Shown: positions 34,139 through 45,116, numbered from the stretch's first letter. The stretch: DNA of 64,000 nt from Paraburkholderia sp. C35 (GCF_003121405.1 NZ_QBUY01000003.1:124001-188000), one strand, 5' to 3'. The notes: generated by a model not told the origin, from the letters alone. Numbers and translations are program-made.

Positions 34139-37100
34139 CTAGCGTTGCCGCAGCCACACGCGGCACAGCGAAATCAGCTTGTCGACGTCGATGGGCTTGG
34201 AGATGTAGTCGTCGGCACCGGCTTCGAGGCAGCGCATGCGGTCTTGCGCCATTGCTTTCGCCGTCAACGCGATGATGGGCAGATGCGCGAAGTGCGGATC
34301 GCGGCGAATGTGCCCGATCGCCGTCAGACCGTCCATCTCCGGCATCATGATGTCCATCAGCACGAGATCCACTTCGCGTCCGCTGTTTAGCGCTTCGAGT
34401 GCTTCACGGCCGTTGCGCGCAATTTCGAGCCTCGCACCCAGCGGCTCGATCACGTGCGACAGCGCGAAGATGTTGCGCACGTCGTCTTCTGCGAGCAGGA
34501 TGGTGCGCCCTTCGAACTGGTTGTCGCGCTGGCGCACGGTGCGCAACATGCGCTGCTGTTCGGGCGCGAGCGACGACTCGACGCTATGCAGGAACAGCGT
34601 CACTTCATCGAGCAGACGTTCAGGTGACTTTGCGCCCTTGATGATGATCGATTTCGAGTAGCGGCGTAGCCGGTGCTCTTCATCGCCGGACAGCATGCGG
34701 CCCGTGTAGACGATCACGGGCATCGCCTGATGCGTGACGTCGGCGGCGAGCTGTTCGAGCAGATCGTAGCCGGTGCCGTCGGGCAACGCGAGATCGGTCA
34801 CCACGCAATCGAACAGTTCCGTCGACAGTTGCTCCAGCGCGCCCGCGAGCGTCGCGACGGCGACGATCTCCGTCGTATCGCTTTGCAGCAGCGCGCGAAT
34901 GCTCTCGCGCATCGCGGCATCGTCTTCGATTACCAGCACGCGTTTCATACGCTGTTGCAGGCGGCTTTCGAGGCGCCGGATCGCCGCTTCCAGCGTGGTG
35001 CGCGCGGTCGGCTTGATCGTGTAGCCGACTGCGCCCAGATGCAGCGCTTTTTCGGCGTGATCGGTGGCGGAGACGATGTGAATCGGAATGTGACGCGTGG
35101 CGGGATCGTTCTTCAGCCATTCGAGCACCGTCAGCCCCGAGCGGTCGGGCAGGCCGACATCAAGCAGAACGGCCGTCGGCTGCATGTCGCGCACGAGTGT
35201 GAGACCCGTGGTTGCATCCATCGCGTGGACGAAATCGAAGTCGAGTTCGTGCGTGAGATCGCGCAGGATCTCGGCGAACACGAGGTCGTCTTCAATAGCG
35301 AGGATCAGACGATTTTCGTGGCGGAGGTTGTCGCGGTCGTCATGTACTGATGGCTGCGCGATGGCGGACTGCGTCGACATCAGCGGCGGTTCGGCATGGA
35401 GCGTTGCCACGGCAGCCGTGCGTGCGGCCGGCTTCAGCAATTCCGCAGGCTGCGGTGGCGTGTGCGCCTGTACGTTCGCCGGGCCTTGCAGCGGCAGCCA
35501 CAGCGTGAACACGCTGCCCTTGCCCGGTTCGCTCGCCACACTGACACGGCCGCCCAGCAGCCGCGCGAATTCACGCGAGATCGACAGGCCGAGGCCGCTG
35601 CCGCCATAGTGACGGCTGGTCGAGCCGTCTGCCTGCTGGAACGCTTCGAAGATCAGTTCGAGTTTTTCGGCGGCGATGCCGATGCCCGTATCGCGCACGT
35701 CGAAACGCAGCGTGTTCGCGTCGCCAGCAGCGACGGTGAGCGCGACTTCGCCCTGCTCGGTGAACTTCAACGCGTTGGATAGCAGGTTGCGCAGGATCTG
35801 CGCGACGCGCTGGCCATCGGTGACGATCGTGTCGGGCACGCCGGGCGCACGCTCGGCCGAGAACTGCAGATGCTTCGCAGCCGCCATTGGCTCGAACATT
35901 TCGCGCAGCGACTGCAACATCGAATCGAGCGGCACCGTTTCGCTGTCGATGGTGATCTGTCCGGCTTCCACCTTCGACAGATCGAGGATGTCGTTGATCA
36001 GCACCAGCAGGTCGCTGTTCGACGCATGAATCGTTTCCGCGTAGCGCACCTGCTCTTCCGTCAGGTTGCCGGTGCGGTTCTCCTGCAACAGGCGCGCGAG
36101 TATCAGCGAGCTGTTCAGCGGCGTGCGCAGTTCATGCGACATGTTCGCAAGAAACTCGGACTTGTAGCGGCTCGACTGTTCCAGCCGCGCAGCGTTGGCG
36201 GCCAGTTCGTCCTGTGCTTCGAGCAGATCGGACTTCTGGCGCTCCAGACGCTTCGCGTAGTCTTCAAGCTGCACGTTGGTCTGTTCGAGTTCCGCCTGCT
36301 GCGCCTCGAGCCGCGATTGCGATTCGACCAGCGCACGGCCGCGTTCTTCGAGACCTTCATTCGATACGCGCAACTCTTCCTGCTGTACCTGAAGCTCTTC
36401 ATTCAACTGCTGCGTTTCGGCGAGCGCATCCTGCAAGCGTTCGCGATACAGCGCGGCTTCGATGAAATCGCCCATGCTGTTGGCGATCAGCGTCAGAAAC
36501 TCGTGATCGCGCGGACTGATGTTGCGCATGAAGCCAAGCTCGATCACGCCGTTGACGACGCCATCGTTTTCGATGGGCAGAACGACGAGGTTGCGCGGCG
36601 CACTCATGCCCGTGCCGGAGACGACCTTGATGTAATCGTCGGGGACGTCGTGCAGAACCAGCGTACGGCGCGACGCGGCGGCCTGGCCGATCAGGCTTTC
36701 GGCTTCGCGGAAGGTGCGGGTTGCCTGCTCGCTTTCCTGGCTGAAGCCGTAAGTTGCGATGCGTTTGAGGCTGCCCGTTGCACGGTCGCGCACGTATAAC
36801 GCCGCGACCAGCACGTCCAGATATTCGGCGAGAAAGTCGAGAATCGCGCGGCCAACCAGCGGCGGCCCCGACTGGCCGACAACCCGTTCCGCGAGCAGCC
36901 GCTGCCCGGAACGCAACCAGACCTGCTGCTGCAATACATCGGTGTGCTCGGCCTGGCGCGCAAGCACGCCGTCATACGATTCGGACAGGTTCAGCAGATC
37001 GCGCCGCCCGCGATACGCGATAAAACCGCTCACCGACAGGCTGACGATCAGAAACACGCCGACCAGGATCGACGTGACGTTGCGTGCATCGCCGGAACGC

Positions 37101-37666
37101 TGCTGACGCAGTGCTTCTTCCACCGCGAGAAACTGGCCGAACAGCCGCCGCGTTTCGTCGAATTCGATCTTGCCGCGACCGCTCTTCACCTGCTCGGTGT
37201 AATCCAGGTTGCGCCGGCGCAGATCGATCATCTCCTGCGCGAACTGATCCCAGCGCTGCTGCACGCCGCGAATGCGCTTGAGCTGCTCGACCTGCGACGG
37301 GTTATCGGAAACCAGTTGCATCAGCGTGTTGATCTCTGTTTCGAAGCGCGGCTGGCCAAGCTGATACGGCGCGAGGAAATTCTCGTCGCCCGTGATCAGG
37401 AAACCGCGCAATGCGGATTCCCTGTCGACCGCCAGGCGCAGCATTTCATTCGCGTTGCCGATCACGCGCTCCGAATGCTCGACCCAGCTCATCGTGTTGA
37501 CGAGGTACGCAATGAGCGCGACGAACAGCGCCATCGTGATGACGCCGAGTGCGAGTGGCAGCGCGATGTTGCGGCGAATGATGCGACGAAAACTGATCTG
37601 ATCGACAGCGGCAATGGCGGTCATTTTTGCTGCGTTGCCGCCTGGCTCGTGTGATGGATTCGGCAT
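34139..37666 (-). CDS. Hybrid sensor kinase: CHASE3-GAF-HisKA-HATPase with three receivers
   Basis: An about 1175-residue membrane hybrid kinase. Order from the N-terminus: helix 1 (IALPLALGVITMALFVALIAYL), a periplasmic CHASE3 four-helix domain (about 60-185; RLAVDRESALRGFLITGDENFLAPY), helix 2 (SILVGVFLIVSLSVSGFIAY), GAF (about 245-385), a long coiled coil (about 395-490), HisKA with SHELRTPLN, ATPase (NLLSNALKFTEQG, GGSGLGLSISREFARLLGG), then three receivers with phospho-sites in VLLDVGLPD, VVTDLALPDG and VLMDIMMPEMDG. It heads the CheR-CheB-kinase operon. ATG 37666 is preferred to 37765; 37624 is an alternative. Confidence 0.93.
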   Translation of the reverse strand: MPNPSHEPGGNAAKMTAIAAVDQISFRRIIRRNIALPLALGVITMALFVALIAYLVNTMSWVEHSERVIGNANEMLRLAVDRESALRGFLITGDENFLAPYQLGQPRFETEINTLMQLVSDNPSQVEQLKRIRGVQQRWDQFAQEMIDLRRRNLDYTEQVKSGRGKIEFDETRRLFGQFLAVEEALRQQRSGDARNVTSILVGVFLIVSLSVSGFIAYRGRRDLLNLSESYDGVLARQAEHTDVLQQQVWLRSGQRLLAERVVGQSGPPLVGRAILDFLAEYLDVLVAALYVRDRATGSLKRIATYGFSQESEQATRTFREAESLIGQAAASRRTLVLHDVPDDYIKVVSGTGMSAPRNLVVLPIENDGVVNGVIELGFMRNISPRDHEFLTLIANSMGDFIEAALYRERLQDALAETQQLNEELQVQQEELRVSNEGLEERGRALVESQSRLEAQQAELEQTNVQLEDYAKRLERQKSDLLEAQDELAANAARLEQSSRYKSEFLANMSHELRTPLNSSLILARLLQENRTGNLTEEQVRYAETIHASNSDLLVLINDILDLSKVEAGQITIDSETVPLDSMLQSLREMFEPMAAAKHLQFSAERAPGVPDTIVTDGQRVAQILRNLLSNALKFTEQGEVALTVAAGDANTLRFDVRDTGIGIAAEKLELIFEAFQQADGSTSRHYGGSGLGLSISREFARLLGGRVSVASEPGKGSVFTLWLPLQGPANVQAHTPPQPAELLKPAARTAAVATLHAEPPLMSTQSAIAQPSVHDDRDNLRHENRLILAIEDDLVFAEILRDLTHELDFDFVHAMDATTGLTLVRDMQPTAVLLDVGLPDRSGLTVLEWLKNDPATRHIPIHIVSATDHAEKALHLGAVGYTIKPTARTTLEAAIRRLESRLQQRMKRVLVIEDDAAMRESIRALLQSDTTEIVAVATLAGALEQLSTELFDCVVTDLALPDGTGYDLLEQLAADVTHQAMPVIVYTGRMLSGDEEHRLRRYSKSIIIKGAKSPERLLDEVTLFLHSVESSLAPEQQRMLRTVRQRDNQFEGRTILLAEDDVRNIFALSHVIEPLGARLEIARNGREALEALNSGREVDLVLMDIMMPEMDGLTAIGHIRRDPHFAHLPIIALTAKAMAQDRMRCLEAGADDYISKPIDVDKLISLCRVWLRQR

Positions 37667-37977
37667 TTTTGACTGGAGAAAACGTTGGCGTCTGTAGTTG
37701 TAGCCGGAATGTGCGACTGCACGGCTATGCCCGGAATGCAGTGATGCAATTCGTTGTATGGACAAGCGTTGGCAGTATCACACAGCGTCAGGCGTTCGTG
37801 TAACTGGACGCTGAAGGGGCGCGGCCGGCGAGGCGGACGGCAGGAAGGGAGCGCTTATAGAGCGCGATGTGGAAGAGCGCCTGGCAGCGCGCTTCGAACA
37901 GGATGAAGCCAGTCAGCAGAACGAGACCGCACGCATCGATTGTCTGCGTGCGGCCCCACCCAATTTACGATGCAAGC
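37667..37977. other. Intergenic region upstream of the signalling operon
   Basis: A 311-base gap between the hybrid-kinase start and a small secreted-protein gene. It must hold the promoter of the signalling operon. A short minus-strand frame around 37800-37950 reads as a hydrophobic stretch (VLLTGFILFEARCQALFHIALY), but it has no convincing start and is not called. Nothing else was seen. Confidence 0.4.
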
Positions 37978-38289
37978 TTATTGGCCCGTACCCTGTCCGA
38001 TACCGGCTTTTTTCTGCGCGTCCTGCAGATCCTGCGGGTAGTTCTGATCGTTCGCGCGGCCCGGCTGGTAGCCCGCGTCTTCGAGCTTCTTCAGTTCTGC
38101 GTTCTTCTTGGCGCGCGCTTCCTTGCGCGCCTGCTTGCGCTGCGCCTTGGTCGGCTTCGCGGCGGACGCGGCCATGCCAGCGGCATCCGTGCCGCCGGAC
38201 GTGTCGTTCTGCGCGAACGCAGGCGCAGCCGCGCCGATACCCAGCGCGGCCGAGGCGAAGAGGACGATCAGTTTTTGGGTGAGTTGCAT
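37978..38289 (-). CDS. Small secreted charged protein (DUF4148-like)
   Basis: A 103-residue protein with signal peptide (QLTQKLIVLFASAALGIGAAAPAFA) and a very basic central helix (KPTKAQRKQARKEARAKKNAELKKLEDAGYQP) followed by RANDQNYPQDLQDAQKKAG. The LEDAGYQP...NYPQDLQDAQKK portion resembles the DUF4148 family common in Burkholderia. Periplasmic, function unknown. The lysine-rich helix could be a coiled coil. Confidence 0.72.
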   Translation of the reverse strand: MQLTQKLIVLFASAALGIGAAAPAFAQNDTSGGTDAAGMAASAAKPTKAQRKQARKEARAKKNAELKKLEDAGYQPGRANDQNYPQDLQDAQKKAGIGQGTGQ

Positions 38290-38494
38290 GGCTGTTCTCC
38301 TGTTGTAAAAGTTATGCGATCGATTCCGCTTGCGCGGCCTGAGTCGGACGAATCCGGCGCGTGCAGCGTGCGCCGGTCAATCCAATGTACTCGACACGCA
38401 CGTATTGCGCCTGGCAGGGTTGTAGAATCCGCGGGCATGTCTGCCCTATCCGTGCTGTATCCGCAGACCGAACCGAATACGAAAGGAGACCCGC

Positions 38495-39544
38495 ATGTCC
38501 GTTGCTGCAACCGTTTATCGCGGCGATGTCGTCGAGAACACGCATATCGCCCATGTGGCCGTCGTCGATACGGACGGCACGCTGCTGGCTTCGTGCGGCG
38601 AGCCGTCGCGGCTCACGCTGGCCCGGTCGGCGGCGAAGCCGGCTCAGGCGCTCGCCGTCGTTGAAACGGGCGCGCTGGAACGCTTCCGTTTCGACGATGC
38701 CGACCTCGCGCTGATGTGCGGCTCACATAGCAGCGAGGCGCGGCATATCGAACGCGCGCGCAGCATGCTCGAGAAAGCGCAGGCCAGCGAGGCCGATTTG
38801 CGTTGCGGCGGCCATCCCCCCATTTCGGATGCCGTGTATCGCGACTGGATCAAGCGCGATTTCATTCCAGGCGCCGTGTGCAGCAACTGCTCGGGCAAAC
38901 ACGCCGGCATGCTCGCAGGTGCGCGCGCGCTGGGCCTGGCGCTCGCTGATTACCATCTGCCTGAGCATCCGTTGCAGGCGCTCGTGAAGCGCACGCTTGC
39001 CGAGGCGTGCGATCTGTCCGAAGCGCAAGTGCAATGGGCTACCGACGGCTGCAATCTGCCCACGCCGGCTTTCCCGCTTGACCATCTGGCGCGTCTCTAC
39101 ATGAAGCTCGCACGTGCCGCCGATGGGCATGTATCGTCGGATACGAAACGCGATGCGGCACTCGCGCATATCTATCGCGCGATGACGTCGCATCCGGAAA
39201 TGGTCGCGGGAGAAGGGCGTTTCTGCACGCTGCTGATGGGCGCAGCCAACGGCGCGCTGGTCGGCAAGCTCGGCGCGGAAGCGAGCTATGCGATTGGCGT
39301 GCGTGCATCGGCGCAAACGGCGAAGCTCGGCGCAAAGGGTGCGCTCGGCATCGCGGTGAAGGTGGAAGACGGCAACGTGGCGATGCTCTATGCGATCGTC
39401 GCCGATCTGCTGACGAAGCTCGACATCGGCGACGAGGTCACACATCGCGCGCTCGATGGCTTCCGGCTGCGCACCATGCGCAACACGGCCGGTCTGGCAA
39501 CGGGCCGCGTCGAAGTGGCCGTGCCGCTCGTCAAGGCGCGCTGA
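38495..39544 (+). CDS. L-asparaginase, rhizobial type (asparaginase_II family)
   Basis: A 349-residue cytoplasmic asparaginase of the Rhizobium etli AnsA type (PF06089), unrelated in fold to E. coli AnsB. It hydrolyses asparagine to aspartate and ammonia. Family stretches: RSAAKPAQALAVVETGA (Ser-Lys catalytic pair), LMCGSHSSEARHIERA, CGGHPP, CSNCSGKHAGMLAGA, TDGCNLPTPAFPL and AGEGRFCTLLM. A strong Shine-Dalgarno (AAAGGAGA) precedes ATG 38495. Single-gene unit. Confidence 0.93.
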   Translation: MSVAATVYRGDVVENTHIAHVAVVDTDGTLLASCGEPSRLTLARSAAKPAQALAVVETGALERFRFDDADLALMCGSHSSEARHIERARSMLEKAQASEADLRCGGHPPISDAVYRDWIKRDFIPGAVCSNCSGKHAGMLAGARALGLALADYHLPEHPLQALVKRTLAEACDLSEAQVQWATDGCNLPTPAFPLDHLARLYMKLARAADGHVSSDTKRDAALAHIYRAMTSHPEMVAGEGRFCTLLMGAANGALVGKLGAEASYAIGVRASAQTAKLGAKGALGIAVKVEDGNVAMLYAIVADLLTKLDIGDEVTHRALDGFRLRTMRNTAGLATGRVEVAVPLVKAR

Positions 39545-39550
39545 GCACGC

Positions 39551-39811
39551 CTAGCTCGACGACTGGCTGTCGCTGCTGTTGCCGTTGTCGTTATCGTCAG
39601 GTGCGTCGAACATTGCCTGACATTTCGGCGACAGCTTGTCGTAGTGTTGCTTCATGCACGCCTCGATCTTCTCCTTGTTCGGGATATGGATCGCGCAGAA
39701 CTTGATGGCGTCGTGCTTGCAGGCCTTGGTTTGCTCATCGCGCGTGGCGGCCGTTCCGACGTTCGCCGCCGCCACGCACGCAACAAGCAGAAGTAGCGGT
39801 TTGAGCTTCAT
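39551..39811 (-). CDS. Small cysteine-containing secreted protein
   Basis: An 86-residue protein with signal peptide (KLKPLLLLVACVAAANVGTAA) and a mature part with four spaced cysteines (CKHDAIKFCAIHIPNKEKIEACMKQHYDKLSPKCQAMF). The pattern resembles the cysteine-rich GLG1-type repeat seen in bacterial envelope proteins. The tail is acidic and Ser/Asn-rich. ATG 39811 gives the signal; the longer frame does not. Convergent with the asparaginase gene. Function unknown. Confidence 0.75.
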   Translation of the reverse strand: MKLKPLLLLVACVAAANVGTAATRDEQTKACKHDAIKFCAIHIPNKEKIEACMKQHYDKLSPKCQAMFDAPDDNDNGNSSDSQSSS

Positions 39812-40080
39812 TGCCGTGGTCCATGTCGAAGTGAATGCGCGGTTGTCCAGGCTGCGTTTCGTGTAGCTTCGAGTAAAGCAGCCCATTCAACGGCAATCAA
39901 GCAAAAAACGAACCCAACGCGGCGCAACGTACGCATCAGCACATCACGGCAGCGCCATAATGATGGTGCGTGGTGCTTCGTCAAAGCGGAAGGCGGTGCA
40001 TGCGCCCCATGCTATGCTTGCACAGCCCGCCAAGGGAACGGTACAGCTATCCGCATTCGCACGGCCACAACAAATACATC

Positions 40081-40809
40081 ATGGACTACCGGCATCTTCA
40101 GAAACGCAAAAGCCTGCATGCGCGGATCGTGCAGGAACTCGGTATCGAGATCGTCAGCGGCAGGCTGGTGCCGGGCGAACGCCTGCCCGCCGAAGCGACA
40201 CTTTGTGAGAAGTATGGCGTGAGCCGCCCGGTGCTGCGCGAAGCGACGCGCGTGCTGGTCGCCAAAGGGCTGGTCATTTCGAAGCCGCGCGTGGGCAGCG
40301 TAGTGCGGCCGCGCGAGGAATGGCACATGCTCGATCCCGATGTGCTCTACTGGACCCTCAACAGCATTCCCGAAGGTGAATTCTTCCTGTCGCTGATGAC
40401 GGTGCGCCGCATCATCGAACCGGCTGCGGCAGCGCTCGCTGCCACGGCCGCTACGGACGAAGACCTCGAACGCATCGGCTCGGCCTACGACCGCATGGAG
40501 CACGCGCAAAGTGCCGGCGATCTGCTCGAACCTGACCTCGAGTTTCACCGCGCGATCATGGCTGCAACGCACAACGACATGCTCGCGTATATCGGCAACA
40601 TGATGTCGCTGGCGTTGACGGAATCGATCAAGCTGACGAGCCGCCATCCCGATACCCACGCGCTCTCGCTGCCGCGCCACAAGGCTATCCTCACCGCGAT
40701 CCAGAATCGCGACGCCTTGGCAGCCCGTCAGGCCAGTCTCGTGCAGCTTGAAAATGCACGCGCCGACGCCGACAGGATTCTCGGCATCGGCGCGCACAGC
40801 CTGACCTGA
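40081..40809 (+). CDS. GntR family regulator, FadR subfamily
   Basis: A 242-residue regulator with an N-terminal winged helix (ARIVQELGIEIVSGRLVPGERLPAEATLCEKYGVSRPVLREATRVLVAKGLV) and an all-helical FadR-type FCD effector domain. The FCD metal ligands are visible (DLEFHRAIMAATHN and SLPRHKAILTAI). ATG 40081 begins at the family N-terminus. It is convergent with the sugar-acid dehydratase gene and probably the local regulator of the arabinose genes, acting at palindromes in the divergent promoter region 42604-43075. Confidence 0.92.
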   Translation: MDYRHLQKRKSLHARIVQELGIEIVSGRLVPGERLPAEATLCEKYGVSRPVLREATRVLVAKGLVISKPRVGSVVRPREEWHMLDPDVLYWTLNSIPEGEFFLSLMTVRRIIEPAAAALAATAATDEDLERIGSAYDRMEHAQSAGDLLEPDLEFHRAIMAATHNDMLAYIGNMMSLALTESIKLTSRHPDTHALSLPRHKAILTAIQNRDALAARQASLVQLENARADADRILGIGAHSLT

Positions 40810-40816
40810 TTCGCCA

Positions 40817-40835
40817 CGCGCCGCGTGACGGCGCG
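40817..40835. terminator. GC-rich hairpin between convergent genes
   Basis: CGCGCCG (40817-40823), loop CGTGA, CGGCGCG (40829-40835), followed by TTCTG. It lies between the FadR-type regulator and the convergent dehydratase. The T-run is poor, so only a weak terminator is suggested. Confidence 0.4.
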
Positions 40836-40860
40836 TTCTGTCGCCTGATAACTCAGTGCT

Positions 40861-42603
40861 TCAATGCGAATGCGCGGGCACGTCCGCGCCGCGGCAACCC
40901 ACCAGAAAGTCGAAATCGCAGCCCTGATCGGCCTGCATCACATGGTCGATGTAGAGGTTGCGGTAGCCGCTCGCATCGGCGGGATTGCGTTGCTGCGACT
41001 CCTTCCATTCGGCGAGGCGCGCAGTCATCTCCTTCTCGTCGATATCGACATGCAGGCGGCCTGCATCGCAATCCAGCTCGATCCAGTCGCCGTTGCGCAC
41101 GACAGCCAGCGGACCACCCGCGCGCGCTTCCGGTGCGACGTGCAGCACGACGGTGCCATATGCCGTGCCGCTCATGCGGGCGTCCGACACCCGCACCATG
41201 TCCGTCACGCCTTGCGCGAGCAGCTTGGGCGGCAAGCCCATGTTGCCGACTTCGGCCATGCCCGGATAGCCCTTTGGCCCGCAGTTTTTCATCACCAGCA
41301 CCGAGTCTGCCGTGACGTCGAGTTCGGGATCGGCGATGCGCTTCTTGTAGTCGTCGAAGTTCTCGAATACCACGGCGCGGCCGCGGTGTTTCAGCAATGC
41401 AGGCGTCGCCGCGGATGGCTTGAGCACCGCGCCATTCGGTGCGAGATTGCCGCGCAGCACACACAGGCCGCCGTCTTCGCGCAGCGGCTTGTCGAGCGGA
41501 CGGATCACTTCGTCGTTATAGAGCGGCGCGTCGATACAGTTCTCCCACAGCGTCTTGCCGTTCGCCGTGAGCGCATCGGGATGCGGCAACAGGTTCGCTT
41601 CGCCGAGTCTGCGCAGCACAGCAGGCAGACCGCCTGCGTAATAGAACTCCTCCATTAGAAAGCGCCCTGACGGCTGCAGATCGACAAGCGTCGGCGTGCC
41701 GCGTCCGATGCGCGTCCAGTCGTCGAGTTCGAGATTCACGCCGATGCGTCCCGCAATCGCTTTCAGGTGAATCGCCGCATTGGTCGATCCGCCGATTGCC
41801 GCATTCGCACGGATTGCGTTTTCGAACGCTTCGCGTGTGAGCAGCTTCGAAAGCCGCACATCCTGCAACGCCATCTCGACGATGCGCATGCCGGACAGAT
41901 GCGCGAGCACATAGCGGCGCGCATCGACAGCGGGAATCGCCGCGTTGTGCGGCAGCGTGACGCCGAGCGCTTCGGCCATGCAGGCCATCGTCGATGCCGT
42001 GCCCATCGTGTTGCAGGTGCCTGCAGAACGCGACATGCCCGCTTCTGCCGACATGAATTCGTGAATCGAAATCTTGCCCGCTTTCACCTGCTCGCTCAGT
42101 TGCCACACCACCGTGCCCGAGCCGATGTCGCGTCCTTCATGTTTGCCGTTGAGCATCGGCCCGCCGCTCACGACGATCGCGGGCACGTCGCAACTCGCGG
42201 CGCCCATCAGCAGCGCGGGCGTGGTCTTGTCACAACCGGCAAGCAGCACGACGGCATCGATAGGGTTGCCGCGAATCGACTCTTCAACATCCATGCTCGC
42301 GAGATTGCGCGTGAACATGGCCGTGGGCCGAAGGTTCGACTCGCCGTTCGAGAACACCGGGAACTCGACGGGAAAGCCGCCCGCTTCATACACGCCACGC
42401 TTCACATGTTCCGCGAGCTTGCGAAAGTGCGCGTTGCACGGCGTGAGTTCGGACCACGTATTGCAGATGCCGATGATCGGCTTGCCATCGAATTCGTGAT
42501 CGGGGATGCCCTGATTTTTCATCCAGCTGCGGTACATGAAGCCGTTCTTGTCGGCGGTGCCGAACCAGGCGGCGGAGCGCAGTTTGCGGGGTTGGTCGCT
42601 CAT
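40861..42603 (-). CDS. IlvD/Edd family dehydratase, likely L-arabinonate dehydratase
   Basis: A 580-residue Fe-S dehydratase. The start MSDQPRKLRSAAWFGTADKNGFMYRSWMKNQG is typical of pentonate dehydratases (L-arabinonate/D-xylonate) rather than IlvD. Cluster ligands are the cysteines in GICNTW, LLAGCDKTTPALLMG and AGTCNTMGTASTM. Later hallmarks: GGSTNAAIHLKAIAGR and NCGPKGYPGMAEVG, with the Lys and Ser of MVRVSDARMSGTAYG. In the non-phosphorylating pathway it makes L-2-keto-3-deoxyarabinonate. It is divergent from the dehydrogenase and AraFGH genes. Confidence 0.9.
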   Translation of the reverse strand: MSDQPRKLRSAAWFGTADKNGFMYRSWMKNQGIPDHEFDGKPIIGICNTWSELTPCNAHFRKLAEHVKRGVYEAGGFPVEFPVFSNGESNLRPTAMFTRNLASMDVEESIRGNPIDAVVLLAGCDKTTPALLMGAASCDVPAIVVSGGPMLNGKHEGRDIGSGTVVWQLSEQVKAGKISIHEFMSAEAGMSRSAGTCNTMGTASTMACMAEALGVTLPHNAAIPAVDARRYVLAHLSGMRIVEMALQDVRLSKLLTREAFENAIRANAAIGGSTNAAIHLKAIAGRIGVNLELDDWTRIGRGTPTLVDLQPSGRFLMEEFYYAGGLPAVLRRLGEANLLPHPDALTANGKTLWENCIDAPLYNDEVIRPLDKPLREDGGLCVLRGNLAPNGAVLKPSAATPALLKHRGRAVVFENFDDYKKRIADPELDVTADSVLVMKNCGPKGYPGMAEVGNMGLPPKLLAQGVTDMVRVSDARMSGTAYGTVVLHVAPEARAGGPLAVVRNGDWIELDCDAGRLHVDIDEKEMTARLAEWKESQQRNPADASGYRNLYIDHVMQADQGCDFDFLVGCRGADVPAHSH

Positions 42604-42627
42604 GGTGTCTCGTTCGATATTGTCTAA

Positions 42628-42667
42628 ATATAGTAATACTATATGCGCCGTATGCGCCGATGTCCAA
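42628..42667 (-). promoter_or_regulatory. Promoter with overlapping operator for the dehydratase gene
   Basis: On the minus strand TTGGAC (42662-42667), an 18-base spacer and TATAGT (42638-42643) form a plausible sigma-70 promoter. The palindrome ATATAGT-AAT-ACTATAT (42628-42644) covers the -10 box, so a bound regulator would repress. Confidence 0.6.
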
Positions 42668-42728
42668 TGGGGTTTACAGGCAAACTTTTGAAAAACCCAT
42701 CTTCAGCAGAATGTCTTAAATAGCGGGT

Positions 42729-42749
42729 ACGTATTGCACTGTAATACGT
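42729..42749. promoter_or_regulatory. Second candidate operator in the arabinose divergent region
   Basis: ACGTATT-GCACTGT-AATACGT is a perfect 7-bp inverted repeat with a 7-base centre. It shares GTAATAC with the first palindrome, about 100 bases away. A FadR-type dimer is the natural candidate to bind it. Confidence 0.5.
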
Positions 42750-43057
42750 CTGGCTCGGGACTGATAGAGACAAATAGAATGACTTTTTAGTGGTGTGCAT
42801 GGGGGAAAGTACTAATCACAAGCCACTCTCGTCACGCATATAGTTTGGCTAATTCGTCGGTAGGGGTATCGGCTTACCAGTTGGCGGCGTGCTGAAAATG
42901 AGGAGTCTCAAATAGTGGCAATGTCGGGCAAACGTGACTTCGCTTCACATACTGAGCAGATCGATTCCGTGTCGAACGCCACTTGCATCGATCCATGCGA
43001 ACTCGTGCGCGCATTGAATGCGCTTGCGTTACGCTGAGGCCGCTAACAATCCGTTAG

Positions 43058-44005
<948 letters not shown>

Positions 44006-44098
44006 AGCCTGAGAGAACGCGGGCCTGGTCGTCCCTTTAGACCTGTTTAGCGTTGATTCGAACAACCATAAGCAACGACCTGATCCAAGGAGACAAGC

Positions 44099-45103
44099 AT
44101 GACCCGCAAGCTTCGACGCCTCACGTTGTCCGCGATGGCGGCCGCATTACTGGCCGCGCCGTTCGCCATGCAGATGACCGCGCACGCGGACGCGCCGCTG
44201 AAAATCGGCGTGCTCGTGAAGATGCCCGAACAGGCATGGTTCATCAACGAGCAGAAGGCGGCGACCGCTTTGGGCGCGAAGGAAGGCTTTTCGGTGGTGA
44301 ACATCGGCGCGCCTGACGGCGAGAAGGTGCTGGCGGCCATCGACAACCTCGGCGCACAGGGCGCGCAAGGCTTCGTGATCTGCCCGCCCGACGTGCGTCT
44401 CGGGCCGGCGATTCAGGCGCGTGCAAAGCGCTACAACATGAAGTTCGTGACCGTCGACGATCAACTCGTCGACTCGACGGGCAAGCCGCTCGCGGGCGTG
44501 CCGCACCTTGGCATGTCGGCATTCAAGATCGGCAATCAGGTTGGCCAGGCGATCACCGACGAAATGAAGAAGCGCGGCTGGAAGCCGGAAGAAGTCGGCG
44601 CGATCCGCATCACCGACTACGAACTGCCGACGGCCAGGCTGCGCACCGACGGCGCAACGGAATCGCTGCTCGCGAACGGCTTCAAGAAGGACAACATCTT
44701 CGACGCGCCGCAAAAGACCACCGACGCCGAAGGCGGCTTCAACGCAGCGTCGCCCGTGCTGTCGAAGCATCCGAACATCAAGAAGTGGGTGATCTTCGCG
44801 GTGAACGAAGAGACCGTGCTGGGCGGCGTGCGTGCCACCGAGCAGCTTCATATTCCCGGCTCGGATGTGATCGGCGTCGGCATCAACGGTGCAGGCGAAG
44901 CGTTCGCTGAGTTCCAGAAGAAGGAACCGACGGGCTTCTACGGCACGATCGCGGTCAGCTCGACGAATCACGGCAAGCAGAGCACGCAGAACCTCGTCGA
45001 CTGGATCAAGTCGGGCAAGACGCCGCCTGCTGACACGCAGACCACGGGCAAGCTGATGACGCGCGAAAACTGGAAGGACGTGCGTACGGAACTCGGAATC
45101 TGA
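44099..45103 (+). CDS. araF: L-arabinose ABC transporter substrate-binding protein AraF
   Basis: A 334-residue periplasmic sugar-binding protein. The signal peptide ends around MTAHA-DAP. AraF hallmarks: [82 protein letters not shown] and [24 protein letters not shown] good Shine-Dalgarno (AAGGAG) precedes the start. It is the first gene of the transporter set, followed 13 bases later by AraG. Confidence 0.94.
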   Translation: MTRKLRRLTLSAMAAALLAAPFAMQMTAHADAPLKIGVLVKMPEQAWFINEQKAATALGAKEGFSVVNIGAPDGEKVLAAIDNLGAQGAQGFVICPPDVRLGPAIQARAKRYNMKFVTVDDQLVDSTGKPLAGVPHLGMSAFKIGNQVGQAITDEMKKRGWKPEEVGAIRITDYELPTARLRTDGATESLLANGFKKDNIFDAPQKTTDAEGGFNAASPVLSKHPNIKKWVIFAVNEETVLGGVRATEQLHIPGSDVIGVGINGAGEAFAEFQKKEPTGFYGTIAVSSTNHGKQSTQNLVDWIKSGKTPPADTQTTGKLMTRENWKDVRTELGI

Positions 45104-45116
45104 AGCAGCAGAACGG

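Noticed and set aside
37800-37960. Short hydrophobic minus-strand peptide (VLLTGFILFEARC...)
   Set aside because: No clear start, no Shine-Dalgarno and no family; kept only as a remark on the intergenic region.
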